NCBI RefSeq assembly: GCF_008831285.2 | Contig: NC_045138.2 | Location: 7,469,205 to 7,533,204 of the forward strand | Reading direction: 5' to 3' | From: Nymphaea colorata | Taxonomy: Eukaryota > Streptophyta > Magnoliopsida > Nymphaeales > Nymphaeaceae | DNA: 64,000 bases | In this document: piece by piece, positions 1 through 10,862 of the stretch | Layout of the letters: each line of letters opens with the position of its first letter | How positions within the stretch are numbered: the stretch's first letter is position 1 | The notes under the pieces: model-generated | Database searches by the model: none | What the model saw: the letters and a program-made list of their open reading frames with translations, nothing else | What the model was told of the DNA's origin: nothing | Translations under genes and position numbers: made by a program

Positions 1-290
1 GTTAGTAGCTGAGCCAAGATCTGTTTTTTCTACTAAAAATTTGGTTGCAAATCCTTGTACCAAGCGCGGCTAGGTGCCAGCTTAGTAACAAAGAGGGGCA
101 TCTATTATCACCCTAAATTTTTTTCAAAAGGACTGTATTTTATTTTCACCCAAACAAAATTTTCAGACACCAAGCCCAATCCTAGACCCAAAACAAATTT
201 ACGACTATTTGATCCAAAATGAATATCTAAACCCATGTCTGAACCCAAAACACAAAATCCAAATTCAAAACTCAAATTTAAAAGCAAATG
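1..290. repeat. R1 dispersed LTR-like repeat, copy 1, first part
   Basis: Positions about 140-286 match 8728-8890 closely; both carry the string ttttattttcacccaaac and a run of phrases like 'aaacccatatctgaacccaaa'. The homology stops near 290 and resumes near 1690, so the copy is interrupted. No protein is recognised. The later part has a TATA box, which is why an LTR or other promoter-bearing repeat is inferred. Confidence 0.6.
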
Positions 291-758
291 GTCAGGACTT
301 TTTTGAAAGGTCAAGACTAATTTGTATGTCATCAGGTGTAACCATACCAAAAGGTCAGGACTCTCTGGAAAGGTCAGGACTTTTTCAGACATTTGTAATT
401 TGTGGTCCTTCTTCCTTCAAGTGGCTTGACTCGCATAGAAATATGCCACTGACATGGGTAAAGTTAAAGCAACAGTCTCACTAGGGGTTACTCCATTAAC
501 AAAACAAGGATTTTGAGTCAATCCAAATCGAGCATCCGTCATCTTGACAAGGATGAATACGTTCCTTAAGTTTATCTCTTTGTTTTTTAGTGGTCGAAAC
601 CCATTCATTAAAGAGGGCCTCCGCAGGTAGTTTTTCCGCTGTGCAAAAAGACATCTCTTTCAAGAAGATTAGGTCATCACAATTCCTTGTGAGCATCGGG
701 AATATCCCCATTCATAGGTCCGAGATCCACATCTATGAATTGAAAGGTCCAAATGATC

Positions 759-827
759 ACGCACTCTTTCAAGGGTGGCTGCTTCTAGGCAAACCTCAGG
801 CTGTCTCTGCACCCCTACCTCCTTTAT
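759..827 (-). pseudogene. rrn23: Fragment of plastid 23S rRNA gene
   Basis: The reverse complement reads as the conserved 23S segment containing GGTAGGGGTGCAGAGACAGCC and the phrase for 'TTGCCTAGAAGCAGCCACCC', which lies before helix 'GCGTAATAGCTCACTG' in plastid 23S rRNA. About 70 bp are kept, with a small deletion (plastid AGCCAGGAGG is shortened). It is far too short to be functional and lies next to an atpB piece that is not its neighbour in plastid genomes, so it is transferred, rearranged DNA. Identification rests on recalled 23S sequence. Confidence 0.7.
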
Positions 828-903
828 TGTAGAGGTGCTGCTCCTCTCGTATCGGCTGGCTTCCGGAAGGAATGAAAGGGGGACCATCCTTTGATCCGCC
901 GTG

Positions 904-1089
904 GGTTATCAGCCTACCCTGAGTACAAAAATGGGTTCTTTGCAAGAAAGAATTACTTCTACTAAAGAGGGATCTATAACTTCCATTCAAGCAGTTTATG
1001 TACCTACAGACTATTTGACTGATCCTGCTCCTGCCACAACATTTGCACATTTAGATGCTACTACCATACTATCAAGAGGATTAGCTGCC
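904..1089 (+). pseudogene. atpB: Fragment of plastid atpB (ATP synthase CF1 beta subunit)
   Basis: The reading frame gives GYQPTLST, then [18 protein letters not shown], then [24 protein letters not shown] and LSRGLAA. This is the central part of the plastid ATP synthase beta subunit after the Walker B region. About 62 codons remain of a protein of about 498 residues. Several positions differ from the usual plastid sequence (a Lys where Glu is usual after LST; T-D-Y where A-D-D is usual), as expected of a non-functional nuclear copy. Homology stops abruptly after LSRGLAA, where the plastid gene continues with KGIYPAVDPL. Recognition is firm; the breakpoints are approximate by a few bases. Confidence 0.9.
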
Positions 1090-1142
1090 GTCATTCCTTA
1101 AGTCCCATGGGTTTGATAGTACGGTAGTAGCATCTAAATGTG
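1046..1142. repeat. 30-bp inverted repeat made of atpB sequence
   Basis: Positions 1046-1075 and 1113-1142 are reverse complements with one mismatch, separated by 37 bp. The left arm is the end of the atpB fragment. The right arm is an inverted second copy of the same codons, and it keeps the base expected in plastid atpB (ACC GTA) where the left arm has changed (ACC ATA). Confidence 0.85.
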
Positions 1143-1690
1143 AAAAAGTCATGCCAGAAGCATATGCTGGTGGTGGGCCTTCTTTGCCATCAGCTGGGAT
1201 GACTGTCAGGCAGATGAATCAGATTTCAGACACATGTGCCCCAAGAGCAGGGAGGAGGAGATCCAGTAACAGTGGATCAACCTGCCAAGCCGAGAAAGCA
1301 TTTGTCTCATGAAAAAATATCGCTCGAAAGAGCCAACAATGCTGGTTCGGTATTCGCAGGAATAGAAGCTTCTCATCGAATGAATGGCATCTTCTTCTGG
1401 AAATCCTAGCTATTGGTCTTGGCAGATTCAACCAAAACTTGATCCCTAACGTGGAAAAAGAGAAGAGTGCGTATGTCCATTGTTACTCTGATCTGATGGA
1501 CGAACCATCGGGTTGGTTGTCCCACTGATTATAATCATCATCATTATCCCTTCCCCCCACATCCAACTTAGACATGTCATTTGCTCAAAAAAGACAAACT
1601 CCGCTGTTCCTCTCGCTCCGCTCTTGATGAGTCAGGACGGGCCTATCTCCTAAATGCATACTGATCTAATGTACCCTCGCCACATAACAA

Positions 1691-2407
1691 GAAAATCAAA
1701 GCAAAATCCCTCAAATTTAAATCGAAATACAAAACTAAAATCAAAACAACAAATTTGAATTTGTGAATGTTGTGCATGCGTGCACGGATGTTTCCTTTGT
1801 TTTATGTTTCGTTCTCATGCCAAAACGTGTTTTTGATCCTAAGTCACTCGCTAGAACGCGTCGGCAGCCAACTCAACCCAGTCCGGATTTAAAACAAACC
1901 CGAAGTCACTCAAAACGAAGTCGACCAGCCATTTGTAAAAAAAAACATGTTTTTGACATATTTTAAATAAAAATTTGTTTTACACTTATATGAACAACCT
2001 TTTTATTATTATTTATTTATTCAACTATTTTATTTTACTTTATTTTGTTCTTTTTTAAAAAAATTGTGCGTTGTTGGGTGTCAACGCGCGCGTCCGCACG
2101 CCACGCAAGTGGCATGAGCACGTCCGTGCACCGCTTGAGAGACAGGGCCGGCACGTGCAGGCCCCTTTCTTGACTAAAACCGCCCCCAATTTTGGCCCCT
2201 TTGGGTGAGCAATAGCCCTGCCCACACCCCAAAGGGGTGTTTGAAAATGGCCAATCCCACTTGGTCATTGCCTATTTAAAAAATAAAAATAAAATCACTC
2301 AAAATATTTAAAATTCGCATGCAATTCATGTTAAATTTAAAAAAATTCAAATTTTTTATCATGAATCCAAAACTGTCTATAAATAACCACACAATTATAT
2401 CTATTGG
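1691..2407. repeat. R1 dispersed LTR-like repeat, copy 1, second part
   Basis: Matches 8970-9715. Shared landmarks are the stretch around cccaatccggat and tcactcaaaacg, the phrase gggtgagcaatagccct, the aaattcgcat block and a TATA box (tataaata, 2378-2385). The sequence is cut off at 2407 by a TGTTAACACC-starting sequence just after the TATA region, so transcription-start sequences seen in the other copy are missing here. Confidence 0.6.
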
Positions 2408-5170
2408 TGTTAACACCCCAAATTTTTCTACATCAGAACTGAAGTGATATCAAAATTTTACAAAAGAACTGTGAAAAATTGCAATTTCAAAGCTAATTTT
2501 GAATCTAAAGAACAATTTAGATTGAATATAACCTGTGACACAAATCCCAATGTAGGATTACGAATCTAATTATAAATGTCATTTGAAATCCAAATCCAAT
2601 TGCAAAATTCAAATTTTGACTTAAATCCAAGAATTGGATCCAATTAAGTCTAGAATGCTACGTGGGACCCACATGTGGGCCCCACCTAGCCCGTGGTCAA
2701 GAGCCTCACAGGGGTATCCCCCCCCCCATTTAATATATATATATATATATATTCTCTCAATTAAATAAATAAAAGTCATTTTCAAGGAAAAATGAATGAG
2801 AAACCTAGGAAAAGAGAGACATTTATGTTTCTCTCTCTTCTTTAACCAGGTCCTCTTTAAAGAAGAGTCAATTTCCAAAAAGCAAAAACTAGACTGATCA
2901 AACTTACCTAACCTACTTAATTCAAGTATGTTTGACCCGGGTGCACCCAAATGTGGTGTCAATTTCAGCTAGGTTTGGTCAACTTGGCCTCAGCACAGTC
3001 GAAAGGGTACGTCTATCCCGCGACCCAAATCAGTAGACAAAAATAGACTTTGACCAAATCGAACCCACTTTGACTAGACTCTGTCAAAGTACAATGCAGC
3101 ACAATTAAGAGATTTCTTAGCTCAAATTTATCAAATTGCTTCAAACAAAGTCAAACTACTCACAAATGAGTTTTGACTTTGGTCAATTGGTCGAAATTGA
3201 CCAATCTGAACAATTTTGCCCTTCTATGATCAAATTGAAATTACAGAGCTTAAATTGGTTTATAAAAGAAATATACATTTAGATTTGTCAAATATATAAA
3301 TCAAATACAAAATTTAATATTTCAAACCAAAGTTTGATTGAGTTGAAATCCATCTTTAATCAAGTTATGGATGAAAATACCCTTTTCAAACCAAATTTGA
3401 TAAAATTCAAATTTTATTCAAATTTAAATCAAATTATCATAATTCAATGACGTTTGGAGCTTAGTAACTAGTTTTTAAGCTAACAAGCTCGATTTCAAAC
3501 AAGAAAAAAATAAGTAGTACAAAATAAGGAAAAACCGTGTGCAAGGGCATTTTCACCCAAAATTTTTGTCAAAGTTGGTCATCTAGGTTTGAACCAATGT
3601 TGACCAAACCTATCCCAACCCACCTAGCTTGTGTAAATGGGCTAAGAATGGTCAATTAGAGCTATTAACCCTATTTAACACATTTTACAAGTCCCCAAGG
3701 TCCTAAACAAGTTTCCAAGGTGAGTTAAGGTGGTGGTTGAATCCACCTCCTCCTCTATATAAGCCTCCCCTTAGGCACCAAGGGGGAGGACAAAAATTTC
3801 AAGTACTTTACCAAGTTGTTGCAGCCAAGGAGCTAGGAGGGAGAAGCCAAGGAGGAGAAAGAAGATTCGTCTAAGCCTCCTTCCCCCTTCTCTCTCATTT
3901 TCTTCTTCATTCCCTTTATCGAGTCTGCTAAGTGAAGGTGCTTAAGTGAACCCTTACTTAGGATTTTCATGGAGAGAAGCTCTCTTCTTTTCCACTCTAA
4001 ATTTCAACAAGCAAGCTATTCTTTTTCTAGCTTTGCTAAGCTCGAGTCCAAGCTTGGATTCGTGCTTAGGATTGCTCGATTTAAAAAACAGGTGAAGGCG
4101 AAGATCAAGTATCAAGACCGACCACAAGGTAGGTGATTTTAATCAATTTCTCATCTATTTTGGCTTGTTGTTAGTTCATTTTAGTTTCAACAATTTGTGT
4201 GAGGGTTTATTTTCATTTGTTTTATGTTTGGGAATGATGTCCAGCTAGGGGAAACTCATGATTGAATGTACATGTTAATGCATAATGCATGCATATATCG
4301 GCTTTCTTAAAGATGAACCCATTTATCAAGTTTTGAAACACGGCCCCAAGGCCATGTTCCTTTCAAAATAACATGCTTAAAACCATTTTGAATCCCTTAC
4401 CATGAGAGAATCCCACGATGAGAGAGTGATTTTGCTACAACATATGCAATGAAAACGCCAATTAGGGATGGATACATTCTTATGAATGTGATCCACCCTT
4501 GCATGGCAACATTATAGATGAATTAGCTTGAGCATTGTTTTATTTTCCTTCTCATTTGAAGTCGTTCGGATTCATGTCTTTCAATTTAATTGATCAAGGA
4601 TGGTAGACAAGATTAGAAACAAGTTTTCAATATTCTTACGTAAAAGAACCCAGCCATGAATCATCATGATTCATGAGTCATGCGGTCCCTTGATTAAATT
4701 CCATTTTGAGGAGTAAGATATGTATGTATACATATTGTTATATATATATACACGTGCAATCTCTTGTTAAAAATTATTTTCTTCTTTTAAAATCAGGTTG
4801 GAACACGTTTCCAAACTGGTTTTTAAGAAAGGTGATCATTTTGTTGATTTTCATAGTGCAAGGCAGTGAAATCATTTTTATTTTATTTTTACTTAATTTC
4901 AGCAATCCATAAGTAAAATGCTTGCTGGAATTAGACTATACTTTATGGAAATTAGCTTAAGGATGTCAAATTTTATACATTTGGGATACCAATTTTCAGT
5001 CACAAAGTGGCTATATTTTGAAGAATAATAAAAAGGTTCTAGGCCTACCTAATCGGCTCTCTAAAAGCCTTTTAGAAATTTTTGATTTCATTCACCAATT
5101 TTCAGACTTACATGTGATTGATTGAGCCTCAAAAAAATTATGTAAGATCATATTTCAAAAGTCATAATCT
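2408..5170. mobile_element. Probable LTR (or solo LTR) starting TGTTAACACC
   Basis: The start TGTTAACACC at 2408 is typical of plant LTR 5' ends and interrupts R1. The stretch has many 'tcaaattt / tttgacc' phrases, a TATA box (ctatataag, 3755-3763), then a CT-rich leader (3860-3930) and a donor-like AGGTAGGTG near 4130. This is a promoter-leader layout common in long plant Ty3-type LTRs. No second LTR, primer-binding site or protein domain was seen, and the right end is not defined. The target duplication could not be confirmed. Confidence 0.4.
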
Positions 5171-5384
5171 TTGTATCCTTTAGGGGGCATTTCACGGGCG
5201 GGGATTTCCTTGTGGAACCAGAAACATTTTTCTGGTTTTCAAAATATTTCCAGCGTAACAAACACAGAAATATTTTTTCAACCGTCCAGGTCGATTCCGG
5301 AAACATATTTCCAGAAATACGTTTCAACCGGGAGGGGTGGAAACATATTTTCAGAATTTTCTTTTGGCCCGTTAGGGCTAGCCC

Positions 5385-5790
5385 GCTCGCGTTCTGCCTC
5401 TTTCTTCCTGCCGCGAGTTCCTCACCCAGCCGCTCTCTCACATTCTGCCTCTTCCTTCTTGTCGCGACTTCCTCACCCAACTGCAGCCGCTGCTCGCTCA
5501 CATTCTACCCCTTTCTTCCTGCGGCGAGTTCCTCACCCAGCCGCTCGCTCGCGTTCTGCCTCTTCATTCCTGCCGCGAGTTCCTCACCCAGCTGTAGGCA
5601 CTGCTCGCTCACGTTCTGCCCCTTTCTTCCTGCCGCGAGTTCCTCATCCAGCCGCTCGCTCGCGTTCTGCCTCTTCCTTTCTGCCGCGAGTTCCTCACCC
5701 AACTGCAGCCACTGCTCGCTCACGTTCTGCCCCTTCCTTCCTGCCGCGAGTTCCAGCCGCTGCTCGCTCACGTTCGACCTCGTGGTCTCC
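5385..5790. repeat. GC-rich minisatellite near the Harbinger left end
   Basis: About eight imperfect units built on TTCTGCC(T/C)CTTTCTTCC, CTGCCGCGAGTTCC, TCACCCAGCCGC. Short units of about 50 bp alternate with longer ones carrying an extra CAACTGCAGCC-type spacer. All three forward frames stay largely open because unit composition avoids stops, giving Ser/Pro/Arg/Ala-rich ORFs (5171-5851, 5212-5865). I take these as artefacts of the repeat and not genes. Confidence 0.8.
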
Positions 5791-7114
5791 CTCACACTCG
5801 CCTGCTCCTGCCACTCACCTTCTCCTGCCACTCACCTGCTCCGGTGCGTAAGATCAATACCATAGTGCTTTTGATTTTCATCTTGTTGATTTAGTCATGG
5901 GGCTTGGAAAGCCTTCTGCGCCTTGGCTTGAACGTTTTTTAGAAGACCCTTTCTGTTGTTTCAGCATGGTTTAAAAATTTTTAGAGTTCATCATTTCCAT
6001 TGTTCGAATCTGGTTATCATCTTTGACGGTTTGACCCTTTTTCCTGCTATATGGCTCTGTACAATCGTACACAATCATGCGTTTCCTTGATCCTATTTGC
6101 TTTTTTGGGTGCTTTTGTGTTGGTTGATTACTGTCACCGGATTGTCCATCGGATTAGGCATGTCATACACAGTGAATTGTGTCTTTCTGGTAATCATGCT
6201 TCACCTTTCATTGTCCTTCATCTTTCATATGCACTTGCGACAGGGGTTTGAATGAGAGGTCGAGTTTCCACTACCCTTCCATTTTCTGATCAGATCCTTG
6301 ATGTTCACTACTAGAGGCACTTGCTCTTGAAACTTACTGCAACAAAATTTTCATAGTTCCTTAGCTCTAGGATAGAAAAGAAGTAAATGGGAGGACGATT
6401 CTGAACCCAATCCACAACCAGGACACCTACTAGCCAGGAAAATACCGAGCTGTTATGGTCTAATCTATGTTCCACAGCTAGGAAAAGGAACCAAGAGGCT
6501 GAAGGCGAAACATGCCTGGCCCATATGGTGGATCTCCAATCTTCGAAAAGGAAATTTTGTATCAAATTCAGATTGTTTGTAAAATCCGATCAACAGAGTT
6601 TTGAATCAGGCCAAAATATTAAAACAACATTTCCAGATCAAGTTCCAGGTATGCCACTACTTCTCATCGGGTCTAAAAATTAGTGCATTTCTCAACTTGT
6701 TACGAGAGTCTTGGCTACCTTTGTTATTGTGCTTTCACGTCAAGTCTTGGCCCTTCATGTAGTGTTGCAGTCATGGATACCTAGAAGATCTCTCTCTCTC
6801 TCTAGTTCTCTCTCTAGACAGACCTATAAAAGTGAGAAGCACTGGTGCACTTCCAGCTTTTGGCTTTGCGACATGCTAACTTTATCTCGTTGATCAATAG
6901 GACATATAAGCTAACACATTTGGCAAACTGAGTTATAAACTGATCTAAGTGCATCTTCATCAACTTACTATATCAAGCACTCTTTGTCTTCACCCCTTTT
7001 TTTGCTGAAATAGAACTGATTTTTTGGCTAGCTTAGTGCTGCCTTCTCAAGAAGGTTTCATTTGTTGTAGTTACACTTGTTCATTCAATAAGATTCTTTT
7101 GTGTTGTAGTAGCT

Positions 7115-8119
7115 ATGGAAGGAACAAGCAACTCAATAAATGATAGTCTCATATGGACTGATGTTCAACTAGAATATCTAATAAATTTTCTAGTTCAACA
7201 ATCACGACTACCTGGCATGAAGTCAGGCGGCAATCTAAAGCCAAAAGCTTATAAGGCCATTGAACAAAAGATGATAGAAAAGTTTGGGCCAGGTTTCACA
7301 GTAGAAAAAATAAAAAACAAGTTGAAGATTACAAAAGCAGATTACAACATATGCAAGCAAATTTTGACAACAAGTGGGTTTGGTTGGAACCCAACACACA
7401 AGTGCGTAGATGTTGACAATGAAGTTTGGGCCGTCTACATTCAGGTAAACCGGGAAACATTGTGTTTGAAATTAATCATCGTGTCAATTACTATATACAA
7501 CATATGTGACTAAAATTCAAACTGCAGAAATTCCCTGAGAGGCAGAAATTTAAAGGAGAGCAAAAATGGAAACACTATGAAGAGTTACATGAAGTGTACG
7601 GTCCATCAACTGCCACAGGTCGTGATGCTAATAATTGTACTTCGTTCATGATGACTGAAGACTATGAGTCTAATCATGCAGCAGAGACCCCTATAACCCA
7701 TACGCCTGATTTGGGGATAAATATTGATGAAAATATAAGTTTCACACAAATGTTGAATAGTGATTCTCCTATACCATCACCGGCACATGTTCAATAAGAT
7801 TCACGGCCTGCTACATCTGAAAGTAGGACTACAAACTCATCAAACAAAAGAGCTAGATTAAGTACGAATGACGAGGACTTTCGAACAATAATGCGACATA
7901 GGCGATAGTTTTCAAGCCATCATAAACACATCTACAACACAAACATTGGACAAATGTTTGGATATATTGCATGAAATGCTCGACTCGGGAGAGATTGATA
8001 ATAACATGCACTTAAGAGCTCTGATGCTAATGGAGCAGGGAAATAAGTCAGTCATCTTCCTCAAACTTCGGCCGACTGAACGTGTGCCTTGGTTGCTGCT
8101 TAATCTCAATCATCAATAG
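7115..8119 (+). pseudogene. Harbinger ORF1, Myb/SANT-like DNA-binding protein, decayed
   Basis: Exon 1 (7115-7444) encodes a Myb/SANT-like domain of about 95 residues, with W-T-D at its start and the family hallmark SGFGWNPTHKCVDVD...VW near its end. A donor (GTAAAC, 7445) and acceptor (CAG, 7525-7527) frame an 83-bp intron in phase 0. Exon 2 continues with KFPERQKF and HYEELHEVYG. A TAA at 7795-7797 interrupts the reading frame, yet homology-like sequence (a basic KRAR stretch) follows in frame. After a further +1 shift near 7905 the usual acidic, leucine-rich tail follows to a TAG at 8117-8119. In active elements this protein helps the transposase bind element ends. Two lesions make this copy non-functional, though the first 199 codons stay translatable. 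Confidence 0.75.
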
Positions 8120-8321
8120 TAAATAGTACGTGTTCTCCTACTTGGTTATAATTCATTGTTGTGTTCATTTGAACTTCTATGCAATTGAAAAGATACATAT
8201 ATGTTTGTTTTATGGCCGTTAATTTGTTTTCGCTTTTCATATTAAAATGTTTTATTCGTAGATGGTATGATTATTCATGACGAATGTTACTTTTTTGTAT
8301 GTGCTACCCAGTGCTGCAGTC

Positions 8322-8708
8322 ATGTTGTTAGATGATGACAGAGAACATGTTATAGTGAAAATGATGTTTGTGTTGGTCATCATATTTTATAGATTCCCAC
8401 ATCGGCGTAGGCAAATTGTTCACCCTTATAGAAATGCTGGTAGTCAATTTGTTCATAATATCATTAACGGCCATCCAAGGAATTGTTTGGACTTACTGCG
8501 CATGGATCTCAACTCGTTTATTACACTATGTAATATATTGAAAGAGAAAAATTTAGGAGAAGTTGGTCGTGAAATCAACATTGAAGAACAAGTTGCTATC
8601 TTTATACTTACTGTTGGTCATAATGAGCGCAATCGTGCATGCCAAAACACGTTCCGACACTCAGGTCAAACAATTAGTAAGTATGTGAACCTCATTCTAC
8701 GAGCATAA
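8322..8708 (+). pseudogene. PIF/Harbinger transposase, amino-terminal fragment
   Basis: The frame from the ATG at 8322 contains FRHSGQTISKYVN preceded by EEQVAIFILTVGHNERNR and CLDLLRMDLNSFITLC. This is the helix-turn-helix-bearing N-terminal region found before the DDE nuclease domain of plant HARBI1-like proteins. It ends after about 128 residues at a TAA created at the junction with the R1 repeat. The DDE catalytic domain is absent, so no nuclease activity is possible. It lies 200 bp downstream of the ORF1 remnant on the same strand, the usual pairing for this superfamily. Confidence 0.8.
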
Positions 8709-8709
8709 G

Positions 8710-10330
8710 CTTAATCTTAACAATTTTATTTTCACCCAAACGAAATTTTCAGTTATTTGGTTTTAAATTTTCGACCATAAGCTTAATCTAGACCTAAAAT
8801 AAATTCACAACTATTCGATCTAAAATGAATCTCTAAACCCATATCTGAACCCAAACATAGAATTCAAATTCAAAACCCAACTTTAAATGTGAGACTCAAA
8901 TCCCAAATCCAACTCTCGGATCTGAATTAGATCCAAAACCCAAGTTTAGGTCCAAATCGAGAATAGATCAAAACAATGAAATTTGATGCTATCGAGTGCC
9001 ACGCGGGTGCATGTACGGACCTTTCCTTCGTATTATGTTTTGTTCTCGTGCCAGGATGTGTTGTTAAGCCTAAACTACTCACTATAATGTGTCGACGACC
9101 TATCAAACCCAATCCGGATCTAAGATGAGCCCAAAATCACTCAAAACGGTATTTCTGTTATTTTATTTTATAAATGGACCCCTTGAAGGCTGGGGAGGTG
9201 AAATGTGCTCCTCATTGATCCATAAGAGACAATAAGAGGGGCAGTTTGCCCCCCCCCCCCTTTATATAAACTCGGCACGCACGAGTACGTCATTTGGTTG
9301 TGCGACGAACGATGCAAGCAATGCGCCACACGTGTGAGCGCACCAGGGTTGAGCCTGCATGGCAGCGTGATGTTGGATGGGCAAACGCGTGACGCACGCG
9401 ATGTGCCACATGTGCGAACACGCGGACATGCAATCGTGCACTGCGCGATCACGTGCTGCCATGCGCAGCATGCCAGGGCAGGGCCTACGCTGGGAGTAGG
9501 CCCTATTTTGGGTCAAAAACCTCCCCTTGTTGGGTGAGCAATAGCCCTATCCACACCTCAAATGGGTAATTGCAGGACTAGTGACCAATCTCAGTTGGTC
9601 ACAGATATTTTAAAAAAAAAAAAATATTTTAAGATATTTGAAATTCGCATAAAAATCTTGTTAAATTCAAAAAAATTCAAATTTTGAGTTTTGGCTCCAA
9701 AACTTCCTATAAATACCTCTACAATCTTCCCTCTTGGGCATGTGCTGACCTTTGGGGAACTTTCTAGTGCTTCTTGACTTGAGGATTGAGAGTGTTCCTT
9801 AGCTCTCTACTTCCATTTCTCTCTTATTCTCTTTCTCTTCTTCTTCAATCTTGGGAGTAAGTCTCTCCAACTTCCACTCTCAAAGGGACCAAGCCCATTT
9901 GAAGAAGCTTTCGGATCATCCGAAATAGGAGATTTATATTCTAAAAATCATTCTTATTAGAGGTATGTAATCAACACCCCAATCAATATCTTTTCCTTAC
10001 TTTCTTTCTTTTTCATCTTCCTATGACCGTATAAGATAGCTCTCAAATTTTCTCTGCAAAATCAAGAGCCATTCTAGAGTGCACTGAGAGCATGAGAAGG
10101 TAAAATAAGAATTCATTATAGGATGGAAATATATCTTTCTCTTCTCTTAAATGTTGCTTTGATTTGACTTATTATTAATGCATAGTTGATTGATTTTCTT
10201 ATTTACATATGAATGGATGGTCAGAATGAGTGTTTGAGTTGGAATTTTTTCGTTCTTATGCTGATTTTTGAGGTTGAGATTTCATTTCATGTATGTTTGA
10301 TTTTCTTCTATACCCAACAGTGAGAGAAAT
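8710..10330. repeat. R1 dispersed LTR-like repeat, copy 2, inserted in Harbinger transposase
   Basis: Shares its 5' part and the TATA region (cctataaatacc, about 9707) with 140-2400. Downstream of the TATA box it continues with a CT-rich leader (9790-9850) and a donor-like 'agaggtatgt' near 9960, suggesting promoter, leader and splice site of an LTR-type element. No coding domain follows. The right boundary is not defined. It truncates the transposase frame at 8708. Confidence 0.55.
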
Positions 10331-10795
10331 AGATTCTCTTGTAATAAACGAAATAATTATGGTTTATGTTCATGCACAAAAATATTTGAAATCATGTTTT
10401 TCAAAAAATTTTTGAAAGCAAGAACCCTCTTTGGAGAGGCCTTGGGAACTTAGTCTAGGCTCTTGCATGAGACCAAGTTCCTTTCCGGTCTATATAAAAA
10501 ATTGAAGTCGGATATTTTCAAGTTATTTCTTGATTTCAGTTCTCATGAAAGCATATACGTATATACAAGTTATATACGTATACATGCACATAATTATCTC
10601 TTTTTGTCTTTCTCTCTTTATGATTTAACATATCCTTTTACAAATTCTTATACATGTATATATATAAATGAATATATGTACTGTGTTCCACTTTTTTTCT
10701 CTCTCTTCCTCTCTAAAATCTCTCTTTCTCTATTTCTAAAATCTTCTTCTCCCCTCTCCATTTTATTTAATATTTTCTTTTCACAAGCTTCCATA

Positions 10796-10862
<67 letters not shown>

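Larger units (their letters stand above)
291..1690. other. Insertion inside R1: patchwork with organelle-derived DNA
   Basis: This stretch has no counterpart in the second R1 copy, where the flanks lie within about 100 bp of each other (8890-8990). It holds an imperfect repeat of the phrase aaggtcaggact (about 298-380), an unidentified ORF-like part on the minus strand (417-711), a plastid 23S rRNA piece (759-827), a plastid atpB piece (904-1089) and unidentified sequence to about 1690. Such mosaics are known from nuclear insertions of plastid or mitochondrial DNA. Whether the unidentified parts are mitochondrial is a guess. Confidence 0.5.
5183..8708 (+). mobile_element. PIF/Harbinger DNA transposon, 3' part lost
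   Basis: The element starts after TTA with GGGGGCATTTCACGGGC, fitting the 3-bp TTA/TAA target and G-rich ends of PIF/Harbinger. It contains a minisatellite-bearing leader, a Myb/SANT ORF1 (7115-8119) and the amino-terminal part of the nuclease transposase (8322-8708), all on the plus strand. The transposase is cut by the second R1 copy near 8709. The right terminal repeat was not found, so the element cannot be autonomous. A related left end lies at 51763. Confidence 0.65.

Noticed and set aside
2621-2962. 113-codon minus-strand ORF in the TGTTAACACC sequence
   Set aside because: Contains a TA microsatellite and shows no domain; most likely chance within an LTR.
5171-5865. Two overlapping ORFs of 217-226 codons
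   Set aside because: They lie in a minisatellite whose units lack stops in several frames. The product is Ser/Pro/Arg repeats with no domain.
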